Assembly (NCBI GenBank): GCA_023423335.1
Contig: JAFAFU010000012.1
Span: 48,642 to 112,641, forward strand
Source of the DNA: Bacillota bacterium
GTDB taxonomy: Bacteria; Bacillota; Clostridia; Lachnospirales; Lachnospiraceae
DNA: 64,000 bases
Direction of reading: 5' to 3'
Positions 8,666 through 17,451 of this stretch are shown here, piece by piece; the first letter of the stretch is position 1; every line of letters begins with the position of its first letter. The notes below the pieces were generated by a model. That model was given only the letters and a program-made list of their open reading frames with translations, was not told where the DNA came from and ran no database searches. The position numbers and the translations under genes were made by a program.

Positions 8666-9524
8666 AAAAATCAAGTATATTATAACTGATATAGACGATA
8701 CTATCGCAAAAACTTACCATGATATATCCGGAAATATGGCTGGATATATTGAAAAACTCCTAAAAAAGAATGTAAAAATACTAATGATTTCCGGACAGGG
8801 GAAGGACAATATATATCAACGGGTTATTCAATATATTCCATCAGGCTTAAGAAACAACATAGCAATCGCTCATTGTAATGGCACAGAATTATTTGAATTC
8901 GACTATCATGGTCGCTTAATTGAAACTCCGACAATCTCATTTTATGATGAGCTGGCAGTTGATTTTGGGAAGGCAGAAAATGTTATTAGAACCATATTAG
9001 AAAAGATGGGCATATGTTTTGAGTATCATAACCTACATAGTATAAGCAATACACTTTTTTATGCAGTAATAGAAAATAGAAAGGTTCAGATAAGTATTGA
9101 TTTCTTTAATATTCCCAGTGATTTTTGCAAATGGAAAGAAGAATTTGTTAATAATCTTAAGGTAAAATTAGAATATGAAAATATAGATGTAGATGTAAAG
9201 AGTGGTGGAGTAAGTGCGATTGATATCGTTCTTCCGGGAATTAATAAGGGTAAAATTATTGAGAAAATATTAGAAAGAAAACAGTTTATACATGATTTAC
9301 CGGAAGCCTATGATGAAGTTGAAGTATGGGGTGATAGCTTCCTCGATGGATCTGATTTTGATATGTGTAAGGCTTTGCCTTTGGATATTAAGAAAATATC
9401 TTTTAGAAAGGTTCAGAAAAGCGACATTTTAAGTAGAAATAATATAGATATATGGGACGGAGAAGAAGAATTGAATGCAGGCTTAGAAGAATACTTAGTT
9501 AAAAGTTTAGGAGAAAAAGTATGA
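8649..9524 (+). CDS. HAD-superfamily hydrolase (subfamily IIB-like)
   Basis: The 291-residue protein starts ISKKIKYIITDIDDT-like with motif I TDIDDTIAKTY, motif II KILMISGQGK, a lysine in GINKGKIIE (motif III) and VWGDSFLDGSDFDM (motif IV). This order and the large cap inserted between motifs II and III match Cof/phosphomannomutase-type (IIB) HAD phosphatases acting on sugar phosphates. ATG 8649 is preferred over ATG 8643 because AAAGGAAG ends eight bases before it. The gene overlaps the previous one by 17 bases. It is the second HAD enzyme of the cluster, so two dephosphorylation steps, or one step plus proofreading, may occur (inference). Confidence 0.75.
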   Translation: MKLLSKKIKYIITDIDDTIAKTYHDISGNMAGYIEKLLKKNVKILMISGQGKDNIYQRVIQYIPSGLRNNIAIAHCNGTELFEFDYHGRLIETPTISFYDELAVDFGKAENVIRTILEKMGICFEYHNLHSISNTLFYAVIENRKVQISIDFFNIPSDFCKWKEEFVNNLKVKLEYENIDVDVKSGGVSAIDIVLPGINKGKIIEKILERKQFIHDLPEAYDEVEVWGDSFLDGSDFDMCKALPLDIKKISFRKVQKSDILSRNNIDIWDGEEELNAGLEEYLVKSLGEKV

Positions 9525-10159
9525 TAGGTGTTTCTGTATCATTATGGTCTGCCAATTTACTTAATATAGAAAGAGATATAAAAATGGTGGATTCAATAGC
9601 GGATAAGTATCATTTAGATATTATGGATAATCATTATGTGAATAATCTATTATTTGGGGTAGACTTCGTAAAAGCTGTAAGGGGTGTAACTCAAAGACCT
9701 ATTGAAGTACATTTAATGGTTTATAATGCAGAAGAAACAATAGGGGATTATTTACAGGCCGGGGCTAATATTATTATCATTCATCTGGATACTTTGAAAT
9801 TTATTGATACGGTTATCCATAGGATAAAATCATCCGGATGTAAAATTGGAATTGCATTAAGAGTAGAGGAAGACATAAAAATAGTGCTCCCGTATCTTGG
9901 TAAAATTGATATTATCGTGATCATGGGTACGCTGATAGGAATTAAAGGGGCTGCATTCGAAGAGGTAAACTATTGTAAAATCGCAGAATTATCCAAACTA
10001 ATAAAGAATAAAAAATTAAGTTTAGAAATACAAGTAGATGGAGGAATTCGTTATGAAACAGTTCCTCAAATGGTAGAAAATGGTGCAAGGATTATTACCG
10101 CAGGATCAATATTATTCAATGATATCGAAAAATTCAATGCATGGAGAGAAAATATGTAA
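9521..10159 (+). CDS. Ribulose-phosphate 3-epimerase-like TIM barrel
   Basis: A 212-residue (beta/alpha)8 protein with the epimerase landmarks: the serine-containing first strand VSLWSANLLN, HLDIMDNHYVNN with metal-binding Asp/His, VHLMV with the second histidine, and VDGGIRYETVP with the second catalytic aspartate. Length and residues fit ribulose-phosphate or allulose-6-phosphate 3-epimerases, which invert C3 of a ketose phosphate. Start and upstream stop overlap as ATGA, and AGGAG precedes, so it is coupled to the HAD gene. With the GatZ-like gene following directly, a pathway acting on ketohexose or pentulose phosphates is likely (inference). Confidence 0.75.
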   Translation: MIGVSVSLWSANLLNIERDIKMVDSIADKYHLDIMDNHYVNNLLFGVDFVKAVRGVTQRPIEVHLMVYNAEETIGDYLQAGANIIIIHLDTLKFIDTVIHRIKSSGCKIGIALRVEEDIKIVLPYLGKIDIIVIMGTLIGIKGAAFEEVNYCKIAELSKLIKNKKLSLEIQVDGGIRYETVPQMVENGARIITAGSILFNDIEKFNAWRENM

Positions 10160-10176
10160 TTTGAGGAGGCACATCT

Positions 10177-11376
10177 TTGAACGAGATAATTGAGAATCAT
10201 ATTACGAATCATACTCTTCTAGGTGTAGGAACTATGAGTACTCTATGCATAGAAGCGGCAATGGAAGTGGTAAAGAAATACCGTTATCCTATTATTTTTA
10301 TATGCAGCAGAAATCAAATCGAAAGTCATGTCCTGGGAAGCGGATATGTAAACGGGTGGTCGTCAAGAGAACTAAAAAATTATATACAAAACCGAGCTAA
10401 GGAATTATGTATTCAAAAATATATTTTTATCGGTAGAGATCATGGAGGACCGTGGCAAAATGACAGAGAGTACAAAAAAAATGTAAGCGAGAGTACTGCA
10501 TTTAGTAATTGTTTATTATCATATTATGAGGATTTAGATGCGGGATTTGATTTTATACATATAGATACATCCAGAGATCCTAATCTGATCAAAGTACCAA
10601 TTGAAATTGCGATTAACAGAGCAATATATATACTGAGAAATTTAGAAAATTATCGTATCAGCAATGGATATGCGGAAGTCGTTTATGAAATCTCTGTAGA
10701 TGAGACCAGGTGCTCTGAGGCTTCACTTGATGAATATAAGACTTTTTGTGAACGATTTATAGAAGAAACAAAAGCTGGAATGTTACCAATGCCCAAATTT
10801 GTTGTTGGAAATACAGGCACTTATACTAAAATGGATACAAATATCGGTAGTGTTGATTACGATGTTGTACGAGCATTATACAAAGTTTCACAGCTGCAGG
10901 GAGTATTATTAAAAGAACATAATGCTGATTACTTAGATCAGGATACCTTGCGGCAGCATTTTGAAATAGGGATCAGAATGGTAAATGTAGCTCCGGAATT
11001 TGCACATAAAGAAACCTGTAAATTACTAGAAATGGAAAGACTATGGAATCAATATGTGGATAATGAATTAATGGATTCTACATTAAGAACAAATATTGAG
11101 GACATTCTTATAAATAATATCATTTTAAGTGATAAGTGGAAAAAGTGGATTATTTCTTATGATGGTAGTGATAATAAGATTTTTGATGATAAACAATTGC
11201 GAAATAAGATAGTAGTAGTTAATGGGCATTATTTTTATCATAATATTGATGTAATGAATGAAAGAAGAAAATTAATGACTTATTTAGAAAAGTATAAGTT
11301 AGTATTAAGACCGGAGAATAACATTATAAAGCAGATTAAATTAAGTATAGAACGATATTTAAAGGCATTTAGTTAG
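10177..11376 (+). CDS. Tagatose-bisphosphate aldolase subunit GatZ/KbaZ-like protein
   Basis: A 399-residue protein starting at TTG, chosen because GAGGAGG lies eight bases upstream and the N-terminal homology TLLGVGTMSTLCIEA starts soon after. Next come FICSRNQIESHVLGSGYVNG and FIGRDHGGPWQND, which parallel the GatZ/KbaZ family (EATSNQVNQ.GGY and GGDHLGPN). In galactitol and N-acetylgalactosamine catabolism such proteins stabilise class II tagatose-bisphosphate aldolase GatY/KbaY. No GatY partner is present in the window. A biosynthetic aldol or isomerase role is therefore possible but unproven. GatZ-like proteins do retain a TIM-barrel fold. Confidence 0.65.
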   Translation: MNEIIENHITNHTLLGVGTMSTLCIEAAMEVVKKYRYPIIFICSRNQIESHVLGSGYVNGWSSRELKNYIQNRAKELCIQKYIFIGRDHGGPWQNDREYKKNVSESTAFSNCLLSYYEDLDAGFDFIHIDTSRDPNLIKVPIEIAINRAIYILRNLENYRISNGYAEVVYEISVDETRCSEASLDEYKTFCERFIEETKAGMLPMPKFVVGNTGTYTKMDTNIGSVDYDVVRALYKVSQLQGVLLKEHNADYLDQDTLRQHFEIGIRMVNVAPEFAHKETCKLLEMERLWNQYVDNELMDSTLRTNIEDILINNIILSDKWKKWIISYDGSDNKIFDDKQLRNKIVVVNGHYFYHNIDVMNERRKLMTYLEKYKLVLRPENNIIKQIKLSIERYLKAFS

Positions 11377-11394
11377 TGGAAATATGGGGGGAAA

Positions 11395-11640
11395 ATGAAT
11401 AGAAAAATATCAAATATAATTGAAGCTTTTTTATTACAGGAATGGAATATTAAGATTGATATAATTGAAACAGTTACATGGAATGATGTTAAGCAATTGG
11501 ATTCATTGAGTTTTGTAAAGTTGATTGTTTCAATTGAGAACGAACTGGGAATTGAATTTGATGAAGATATGATGATTAAGGATAGATTTAAGAATTTTGG
11601 TGAATTAATTTCATATATAGAGGAAAAAGTTGAAGGTTAA
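11395..11640 (+). CDS. Acyl carrier protein (first)
   Basis: An 81-residue acidic helical protein with the phosphopantetheine site LDSLSFVKLIVSIENELG; the first serine is the expected 4'-phosphopantetheine attachment point (near residue 40). It ends with the usual fourth helix FGELISYIEEKV. It is a free-standing carrier protein: no ketosynthase, condensation or adenylation domain is fused to it. With the AMP-forming ligase at 13843 and the BtrH-like proteins it fits a thiotemplated pathway built from single-domain proteins. No phosphopantetheinyl transferase gene is seen in the window. Confidence 0.85.
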   Translation: MNRKISNIIEAFLLQEWNIKIDIIETVTWNDVKQLDSLSFVKLIVSIENELGIEFDEDMMIKDRFKNFGELISYIEEKVEG

Positions 11641-11671
11641 TATCCCGTATTGATATGAGGAGGATTATTAT

Positions 11672-12754
11672 ATGACAGATATGATATTTCAGTTATCAAA
11701 TGTTTATATGAAAGATGTTGAAACTTCCGTAAAGCCAGAATCAATAAATAATTTATTAGGTGATATTATTACAAATCGTGTAGTTGGAATAGCCTATCAT
11801 AATATCTTAAAATATCGGGAATTTATAGTGCCGAATGAGTTCATGTCGGCATTAAAAGTAATATTTAATGAAGATGTAGAAAAATCAAAACACTTTAAAA
11901 ATGATATAAAGTATATTTCTGATATTTTTAAAGCTGTTAAGTTTGATTACGCATTACTGAAGGGAGCTTTTCTTACTACTAAACTCTATGATAGTGGACT
12001 TCGAACGTCTAACGACATAGATGTCCTGATCAATGAGAAGGATATAACCAGCTGCCAAAATATTTTATTAGAAAATGGATTTGTGCAGGGAGAATATAAG
12101 AAAACAGAGGGAATTATCCCTGCAACTCGAAGAGAGATTATAACTTCAAGAATGAATTTCGGAGAAACGATTCCTTTTGTTAAGCTGATTGACGGTGAAC
12201 CTTTATATATTGATTTGAATTTTTCTGTAGACTTTAAACCTTCGGGAACAAATACAATTGTTTCTGAATTGCTCAATAATACGATAGCAGTAGCTTTTGA
12301 AAACGTTAGTTTTAGAACATTACATATGACTGATTTTCTAATACATCTTTGCTGCCATTTGTATAAAGAGGCTACCACAATTAATTGGGTAAGGGACAAT
12401 CGCGATTTGCAATTGTATAAATTTAGTGATATTAATGTATTTCTAAATGAGTTCCACTCGGAAGAATATTTCGAAAAATTATACGATCGAATCGAATATT
12501 TTGAAGTATCAAAAGAATGCTATTATACGTTCTATAACACAGCCATTATTTTCCCGGATATTAACAATATAAAAGGTTTCAAGGAACTGCTTAATAAAAT
12601 ACAACCAGATGATTTGAGATTTATGAAAGAAGTAGTAGATCCGATGAATAATACAATTTATAGGCATGAAATGAATTTCTCGGATTGGTTTCATTGCCAA
12701 AAGCGTATTGATAATTTAAGGAGCTATGAAATGGAGGATAATCTGGTTGAATAA
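11672..12754 (+). CDS. Nucleotidyltransferase-fold protein (NTP_transf_5-like)
   Basis: A 360-residue protein with LLKGAFLTTKLYDSG followed by RTSNDIDVLI, matching the Gx(2-4)DxD core of the uncharacterised nucleotidyltransferase family often found in natural-product and RiPP clusters. A later aspartate in LYIDLNFSVDF could be the third metal ligand. The family is presumed to transfer a nucleotidyl group to a small molecule or protein, but few members are characterised. GAGGAGG lies nine bases before the ATG. Its stop overlaps the start of the next gene. Possible roles are activation or masking of a pathway intermediate, or self-resistance by adenylylation (inference). Confidence 0.65.
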   Translation: MTDMIFQLSNVYMKDVETSVKPESINNLLGDIITNRVVGIAYHNILKYREFIVPNEFMSALKVIFNEDVEKSKHFKNDIKYISDIFKAVKFDYALLKGAFLTTKLYDSGLRTSNDIDVLINEKDITSCQNILLENGFVQGEYKKTEGIIPATRREIITSRMNFGETIPFVKLIDGEPLYIDLNFSVDFKPSGTNTIVSELLNNTIAVAFENVSFRTLHMTDFLIHLCCHLYKEATTINWVRDNRDLQLYKFSDINVFLNEFHSEEYFEKLYDRIEYFEVSKECYYTFYNTAIIFPDINNIKGFKELLNKIQPDDLRFMKEVVDPMNNTIYRHEMNFSDWFHCQKRIDNLRSYEMEDNLVE

Positions 12755-13616
12755 AAGTGAGCTGTTAGATGGTTATGGGCTTTCCTGCATAGAGAATTTT
12801 TTTTTATATCAGTTAAAAAGTAGTTATGTGGGATGGACCAATGTATTCTATAAAAGCTATCTCAGTTTTTATAGAATATTTATAGATTTCTATATACATA
12901 AAAAAGAGTATGCTTATTATGACGGAATACCACGAATACATCATACCGCTGAGGATTTAAATCTTTGTACCATCATATACTCGGATCAGGATAAGATTGA
13001 TGATATATTTCAGAAAACAAGCCTGGCTGCCATCTGCGTGACTCCGGAATCTATATATAAAAAATATAAGACGAAACTGTTAAGGGATGACCATTACATC
13101 TTTATCAAGAAAAGTGAACAAGATGTATTTCATTACCTAAATGATTTTCCAAGAGATGAAGGTGAGGTCACTATGGAGATCCTGAAAAAAATGTTTTGTA
13201 AAAAATCAATATGGTTTATGTTTAATACTTCAAATATAGCTAATATAGATGTCCGTGAATTATCCAGTGTATTTTACGATTCAGTTCTAAATTGTGAATG
13301 TGGTAATATTGAAGAAATTCTGGTGGATGAAGCAGATATTGATATTGATGTAGCAAGGGATGCCCTTGGAGTGCTACGTGTCATCATTAGGCGAACAGCC
13401 GCTTTCTGTGAAAAGGATATAGAGGTATGTTTTCTAAAGGAGTATTTTCAGATAATTGATCAGTGCTTTACAAGTATTGAATATAAGAGAATTAGAAAGC
13501 GATATGATCAAAACGAAATAAAAGAATTAATGAAGAACATAGCGAAAAAGGACAAGGTAGTAAGAGAGGAATTAATAAAAAGGATGGGTGATATCTATGG
13601 TGGAGATAGGAGATAG
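12747..13616 (+). CDS. Second BtrH N-domain-like protein (tentative)
   Basis: The 289-residue product shares the layout of the protein at 7096: a cysteine in GYGLSCIENFFLYQL, a central strand SLAAICVTPESIYKKYKTK, and DDHYIFIKKSEQDVFHYLND, equivalent to the H..H.....Y...D..FYI block. Similarity is weak, so the assignment is tentative. Start choice matters: ATG 12726 has its AAGGAG only two bases away, whereas TTG 12747 has GGAGG nine bases upstream and gives MNKSELLDGYGLSC. TTG also overlaps the previous stop (TTGAATAA), so translation is coupled. It may act with the carrier proteins either side. Confidence 0.4.
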   Translation: MNKSELLDGYGLSCIENFFLYQLKSSYVGWTNVFYKSYLSFYRIFIDFYIHKKEYAYYDGIPRIHHTAEDLNLCTIIYSDQDKIDDIFQKTSLAAICVTPESIYKKYKTKLLRDDHYIFIKKSEQDVFHYLNDFPRDEGEVTMEILKKMFCKKSIWFMFNTSNIANIDVRELSSVFYDSVLNCECGNIEEILVDEADIDIDVARDALGVLRVIIRRTAAFCEKDIEVCFLKEYFQIIDQCFTSIEYKRIRKRYDQNEIKELMKNIAKKDKVVREELIKRMGDIYGGDRR

Positions 13617-13839
13617 AGTAATTGAGATAGTGAACGGTTTATCCGTAGTGGGTACTATTAGCGGAACAGAGGACAAATTGATCGAGCTGGGAATTGATTC
13701 TCTTAAAAAAGTGGAATTAATGATTGGCTTAGAAGACGAATTTGCCATACAATTTGATGATTCCGACCTAAATCCCGCAAATTTTAGTACAATTCAGGAT
13801 TTAATAAATTTATTAAAAAAGTATATTGGAGATGAATAG
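13588..13839 (+). CDS. Acyl carrier protein (second)
   Basis: An 83-residue carrier protein with LIELGIDSLKKVELMIGLED; the serine after GID is the phosphopantetheine site. It ends with a typical helix STIQDLINLLKKYI. It overlaps the previous gene by 29 bases. A GTG at 13588 or the ATG at 13597 could be the start. Differences from the carrier at 11395 (GIDSL against LDSLS) suggest the two carry different acyl groups or meet different partners (inference). The AMP-ligase begins four bases after its stop, so the pair is probably a loading unit. Confidence 0.85.
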   Translation: MISMVEIGDRVIEIVNGLSVVGTISGTEDKLIELGIDSLKKVELMIGLEDEFAIQFDDSDLNPANFSTIQDLINLLKKYIGDE

Positions 13840-13842
13840 ATC

Positions 13843-15276
13843 ATGTGGAATTTTATTGTTGAGAGAATGAAGTTATTTGGTACGGCTTACATCCTGGATG
13901 AGGGGCATAGATATTCTTATGCAGAGGTTATAGATAAAGCAATACAGTGTGGGGCCCAGCTAAAAAAGCACCTAAAGCCAAAAACAAAATGTGCTATTTT
14001 ATGTACTGGTAATTATAATACTGCAATTGCATTATTAAGCTGCTGGTATGCCAATATGGTTCCAATACCGATGTCAATTAATTATGGAATGGCTCATTGT
14101 GCTAAGATTAACAAAACTACGACACCGACTATACTTATATGTGATGATATATCCATAGTAAATAATTGCAATATTTGCGTCTTTGATTTCAATAAGAATC
14201 AATTCCTTAATGAAGTGGTTGAGCAGAGAAGCGAAGAAATCCTTAGTGATGTTGCATTGATTATGAGTACATCCGGTACAACAGGAGATCCAAAGGGCGC
14301 TATGATTACAGAGGATGGTTTGATAAAAAATGTGAGGGCAATTGCTGAATATTTTAAGATTGACAGTAACGATAGTATATTAATTGCAAGGCCGCTGTAT
14401 CATTGTGCTGTTCTTACTGGTGAGTTATTGATTTCATTATATCAAGGGTTAAATATATCTTTTATCAATGGCAGCTATAATCCAATTGCAGTTTTAGATC
14501 GTATAGAGAAAGAACAGATTACTGTATTATGCGGAACCCCTACTTTATTCCAACACCTTTCGGTGTATTGTAAACGTATGAAAAAGCAGAATATGTTACG
14601 TGTAATAGCCATTAGTGGAGAATGCCTACGAAAAGAAACAGCAGTTCAAATGAGGGAAGCCTTTCCTGATGCAGATATATACAATGTTTATGGTCTTACT
14701 GAGGCTTCGCCCAGAGTAAGCTATCTGGCTCCGGCATTATTTGAACATATTCCTGAATCCGTTGGAGTAGCTTTAAAGGGTACATTAATTAGAATATGTG
14801 ATCAAAATGGTAATGAGCTTAAGTATAATGAGCATGGTATGGTTTATGTAAAATCGCAAAGCATTATGAAGGGATATTATAATAACCAGGAGCTGACGAA
14901 TAGTAAAATAATTGATGGATGGTTAGTTACTGGAGATATTGGTTATCTGGATCAAAATGGATATCTGTATATTTTATCAAGGGCAGATGACATGATTATA
15001 AAGGCAGGGATGAATATATATCCGAAGGAAATTGAGAATGCCCTTGAGCAGTTGCCTATGGTTAGTGAAGTAGTAGCGTATGGAACAACTGAAAATAATG
15101 GACAGGGAATAGCAGTTGATATTGTTCTGTCAGAAGAATACAAAAATATTGCAAAAAAGGATTTAATAACTGCTTTTCCAAGTGTATTACCGTCTTATTT
15201 ACTTCCAGGCAGTGTCAACATCGTAGAAAAACTAGCCAGAAATGCATCAGGAAAGATAAAACGTTATAAAAAGTAA
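13843..15276 (+). CDS. AMP-forming acyl/aryl ligase (ANL superfamily)
   Basis: This 477-residue protein has the adenylate-forming core motifs: STSGTTGDPKGAM (phosphate-binding loop, near residue 145), YNVYGLTEASP, GWLVTGDIGYLDQNGYLYI, RADDMIIKAGMNIYPKEIE (hinge), and the catalytic lysine in NASGKIKRYKK near the C-terminus. It would activate a carboxylic acid with ATP and load it on a carrier protein or coenzyme A. The carrier gene immediately upstream, with only three bases between, points to carrier loading. Its substrate (amino acid, aromatic or fatty acid) cannot be read from the core motifs. Confidence 0.85.
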   Translation: MWNFIVERMKLFGTAYILDEGHRYSYAEVIDKAIQCGAQLKKHLKPKTKCAILCTGNYNTAIALLSCWYANMVPIPMSINYGMAHCAKINKTTTPTILICDDISIVNNCNICVFDFNKNQFLNEVVEQRSEEILSDVALIMSTSGTTGDPKGAMITEDGLIKNVRAIAEYFKIDSNDSILIARPLYHCAVLTGELLISLYQGLNISFINGSYNPIAVLDRIEKEQITVLCGTPTLFQHLSVYCKRMKKQNMLRVIAISGECLRKETAVQMREAFPDADIYNVYGLTEASPRVSYLAPALFEHIPESVGVALKGTLIRICDQNGNELKYNEHGMVYVKSQSIMKGYYNNQELTNSKIIDGWLVTGDIGYLDQNGYLYILSRADDMIIKAGMNIYPKEIENALEQLPMVSEVVAYGTTENNGQGIAVDIVLSEEYKNIAKKDLITAFPSVLPSYLLPGSVNIVEKLARNASGKIKRYKK

Positions 15277-15296
15277 ACCCATCAAGAGGAAATAAT

Positions 15297-15689
15297 ATGA
15301 GTAAGAAACAGCTATATGTTAAATATGTTATTAAATCCCCCTTTTTGTTGATTGCTTTTATTTTAGTAGAGGCCCTGATTATTTCCTACTTGTTATTATC
15401 TATCAATATCGATCAGATCATTACATTTGATGGAAAGGTATATAAGGGAGGTATAGAAATATACACAGAACAAGATTTCGAAATGAAAGCAGATTTAATC
15501 TATGTGTACATCAATAGAAACGAGCATATCAGGCCAGTAAAAGTTTCCGGTATAAGGAAAATTAGAGATGGCTATTGTTTTATAGTAACTGACAAGAAAT
15601 CACTTGTATATGATTCTGCAGAGATAAAAGTTGATGTACCTGTAGGTGAAAGAACCCTATTAGAATATATATTGACAAAGGGTGGATGA
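15297..15689 (+). CDS. Small single-pass membrane protein before the ABC exporters
   Basis: A 130-residue protein with one hydrophobic segment, about residues 14-36 (FLLIAFILVEALIISYLLL), and an extracytoplasmic beta-rich remainder. I recognise no family with certainty. The position before two ABC half-transporters and the size of the outer domain suggest a reduced adaptor, like a short HlyD-type accessory protein, but no lipoyl or hairpin domain is visible. AAGAGGAAA lies before the ATG. The 3' end meets the next gene with overlap or adjacency. Confidence 0.5.
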   Translation: MSKKQLYVKYVIKSPFLLIAFILVEALIISYLLLSINIDQIITFDGKVYKGGIEIYTEQDFEMKADLIYVYINRNEHIRPVKVSGIRKIRDGYCFIVTDKKSLVYDSAEIKVDVPVGERTLLEYILTKGG

Positions 15690-15693
15690 TATC

Positions 15694-17451
15694 ATGGATA
15701 AATTTAATTTTTTTGATGCGTTAAGATTCTTAAAAAAGTATATCATTAAATTTAGACTGAATTTATTATTATTCTATTTTGGTTGGTTTATTGATATGCT
15801 TTTTGGTATCCTAATTCCCATTTTATCAGGCGTATTGATAAACCAAATTATTTATTATAGAAACATGAACACCTTTTTAAAAATTAGTGGATTATTCGCC
15901 ATAGTAACCATTTTTTCTTGTCTTCTTTACTTTTTTATCTATGCACAGCACCACTATATTATGAGTATGTTTACCTATCATATTCGAATGGATATATTTA
16001 GAAAGATACATAGAGCAGAGGCAAAATATTTAAATAATAATGATACTGGTGATTTTATATTAAGTATTCAATCGTATGCAATCGAATGTGTGCATTTTAT
16101 AGTGCGAAATATGATTCATTTTACAAATAGTATCATTTTGTCAGTCTTTATCTTAGTATATATTTTTATCTTGTCGTGGCATATCGGAATTATTATTCTG
16201 CTTGGTGCGCCATTGTTAGTATTTGTTACATCAAAATTCAATAAAAGGATACGAATCTGCACGGATCATTTACGAGACTACAATGTAAAATATATAAGCT
16301 GGTTATTTGAACGATTATCAGCGCTTAGAGATATACGGGTTTTAGGTGCAATTAATAAAGCAAGTAGAGAGTTTAATCATAATCATAAAAAAATATTCAA
16401 GGTTAGTAATAAAGTAAGCTTTGAAACCAGACATGCTCAAAACATGGTGGAGCTATTAACAGTGATTATAAGGATGGCGATATATGGAGCGATTGCTTAT
16501 TATACAGTATATAAAAACCTATCAATGGGTTCATTAATTGTTGTTATCGCATATTATGACAAGCTGCGAGATTCAATAACATTAATTAGTGACTCGTTAA
16601 TAGACGTACCCAAAAGGGTCTCTTATATAAAACATATTTATGATCTTGTTGTAAATGTACCGGTAGAATCAGAGGAGTATAGAAATCAGACACTTAATAT
16701 AGTAAAATCTGATATCCATATGAAAAATATTGGATTTATATATGCAGGATCCAGTGAAGTAATAAAATCGATAAATCTAGATATCAAAGGAGGTGAGCGT
16801 TTTGCTATTGTAGGACATAGTGGCTGTGGCAAAACAACCTTAGCATACCTGCTACTAAATTTTTATAGTCCGGATAGTGGGGAAATTATCATTGATGGCC
16901 AGAATATAGCCAATTGCTCTTTGAAGTCAATCCGGAAAAATATAGGGATCATCCAGCAGGATATTTTAATTTATAATGGAACGATTAGAGAGAATCTATT
17001 ACTGGCAGATTACAAGGCAACGGATGATGAGTTGAAAAACGCATGTAAAAATGCAGGTATATATGACTTTATAGAAGCGTTGCCTGAAGGTTTTGATACT
17101 GTGTTGGGGAGTAATGGGATATTGCTTTCTGGAGGACAAAAACAGAGACTGGTATTATCTAGAATTTATTTGAAGAATCCAAAGGTTATAATTTTTGATG
17201 AAGCAACATCTTCTGTTGATACAGAAACAGAGGCAGTAATTCATAATGCGTGGAATCACGTCCTGGCTGGCAGAACTGCCATTATCATATCTCACAGATT
17301 GAGTTCGGTTTTACTATGTGACAGGGTAGCTATTATTAATGGTGGTACAATTACAGACATTGGAGAACCCGCTATCATGATGAAGAAAAATAAAAATTTT
17401 CAAACGCTGTTTTCTATTAAGGAGGATAATGAAACATGTTTACAGCAATAA
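15694..17451 (+). CDS. ABC exporter half-transporter (first of a pair)
   Basis: A fused six-helix membrane domain (residues 1-300) and ATPase domain: Walker A GHSGCGKTT, Q-loop, signature LSGGQKQR, Walker B VIIFDEATSSVD and the H-switch ISHRLS. This is the MsbA/LmrA-type layout that exports lipids, peptides or small molecules. ATG 15694 is preferred over the in-frame GTG at 15682 because GGGTGG is spaced nine bases before it. It overlaps the next ABC gene by 16 bases. Together they probably form a heterodimeric exporter for the cluster product, giving export and self-protection (inference). Confidence 0.85.
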   Translation: MDKFNFFDALRFLKKYIIKFRLNLLLFYFGWFIDMLFGILIPILSGVLINQIIYYRNMNTFLKISGLFAIVTIFSCLLYFFIYAQHHYIMSMFTYHIRMDIFRKIHRAEAKYLNNNDTGDFILSIQSYAIECVHFIVRNMIHFTNSIILSVFILVYIFILSWHIGIIILLGAPLLVFVTSKFNKRIRICTDHLRDYNVKYISWLFERLSALRDIRVLGAINKASREFNHNHKKIFKVSNKVSFETRHAQNMVELLTVIIRMAIYGAIAYYTVYKNLSMGSLIVVIAYYDKLRDSITLISDSLIDVPKRVSYIKHIYDLVVNVPVESEEYRNQTLNIVKSDIHMKNIGFIYAGSSEVIKSINLDIKGGERFAIVGHSGCGKTTLAYLLLNFYSPDSGEIIIDGQNIANCSLKSIRKNIGIIQQDILIYNGTIRENLLLADYKATDDELKNACKNAGIYDFIEALPEGFDTVLGSNGILLSGGQKQRLVLSRIYLKNPKVIIFDEATSSVDTETEAVIHNAWNHVLAGRTAIIISHRLSSVLLCDRVAIINGGTITDIGEPAIMMKKNKNFQTLFSIKEDNETCLQQ

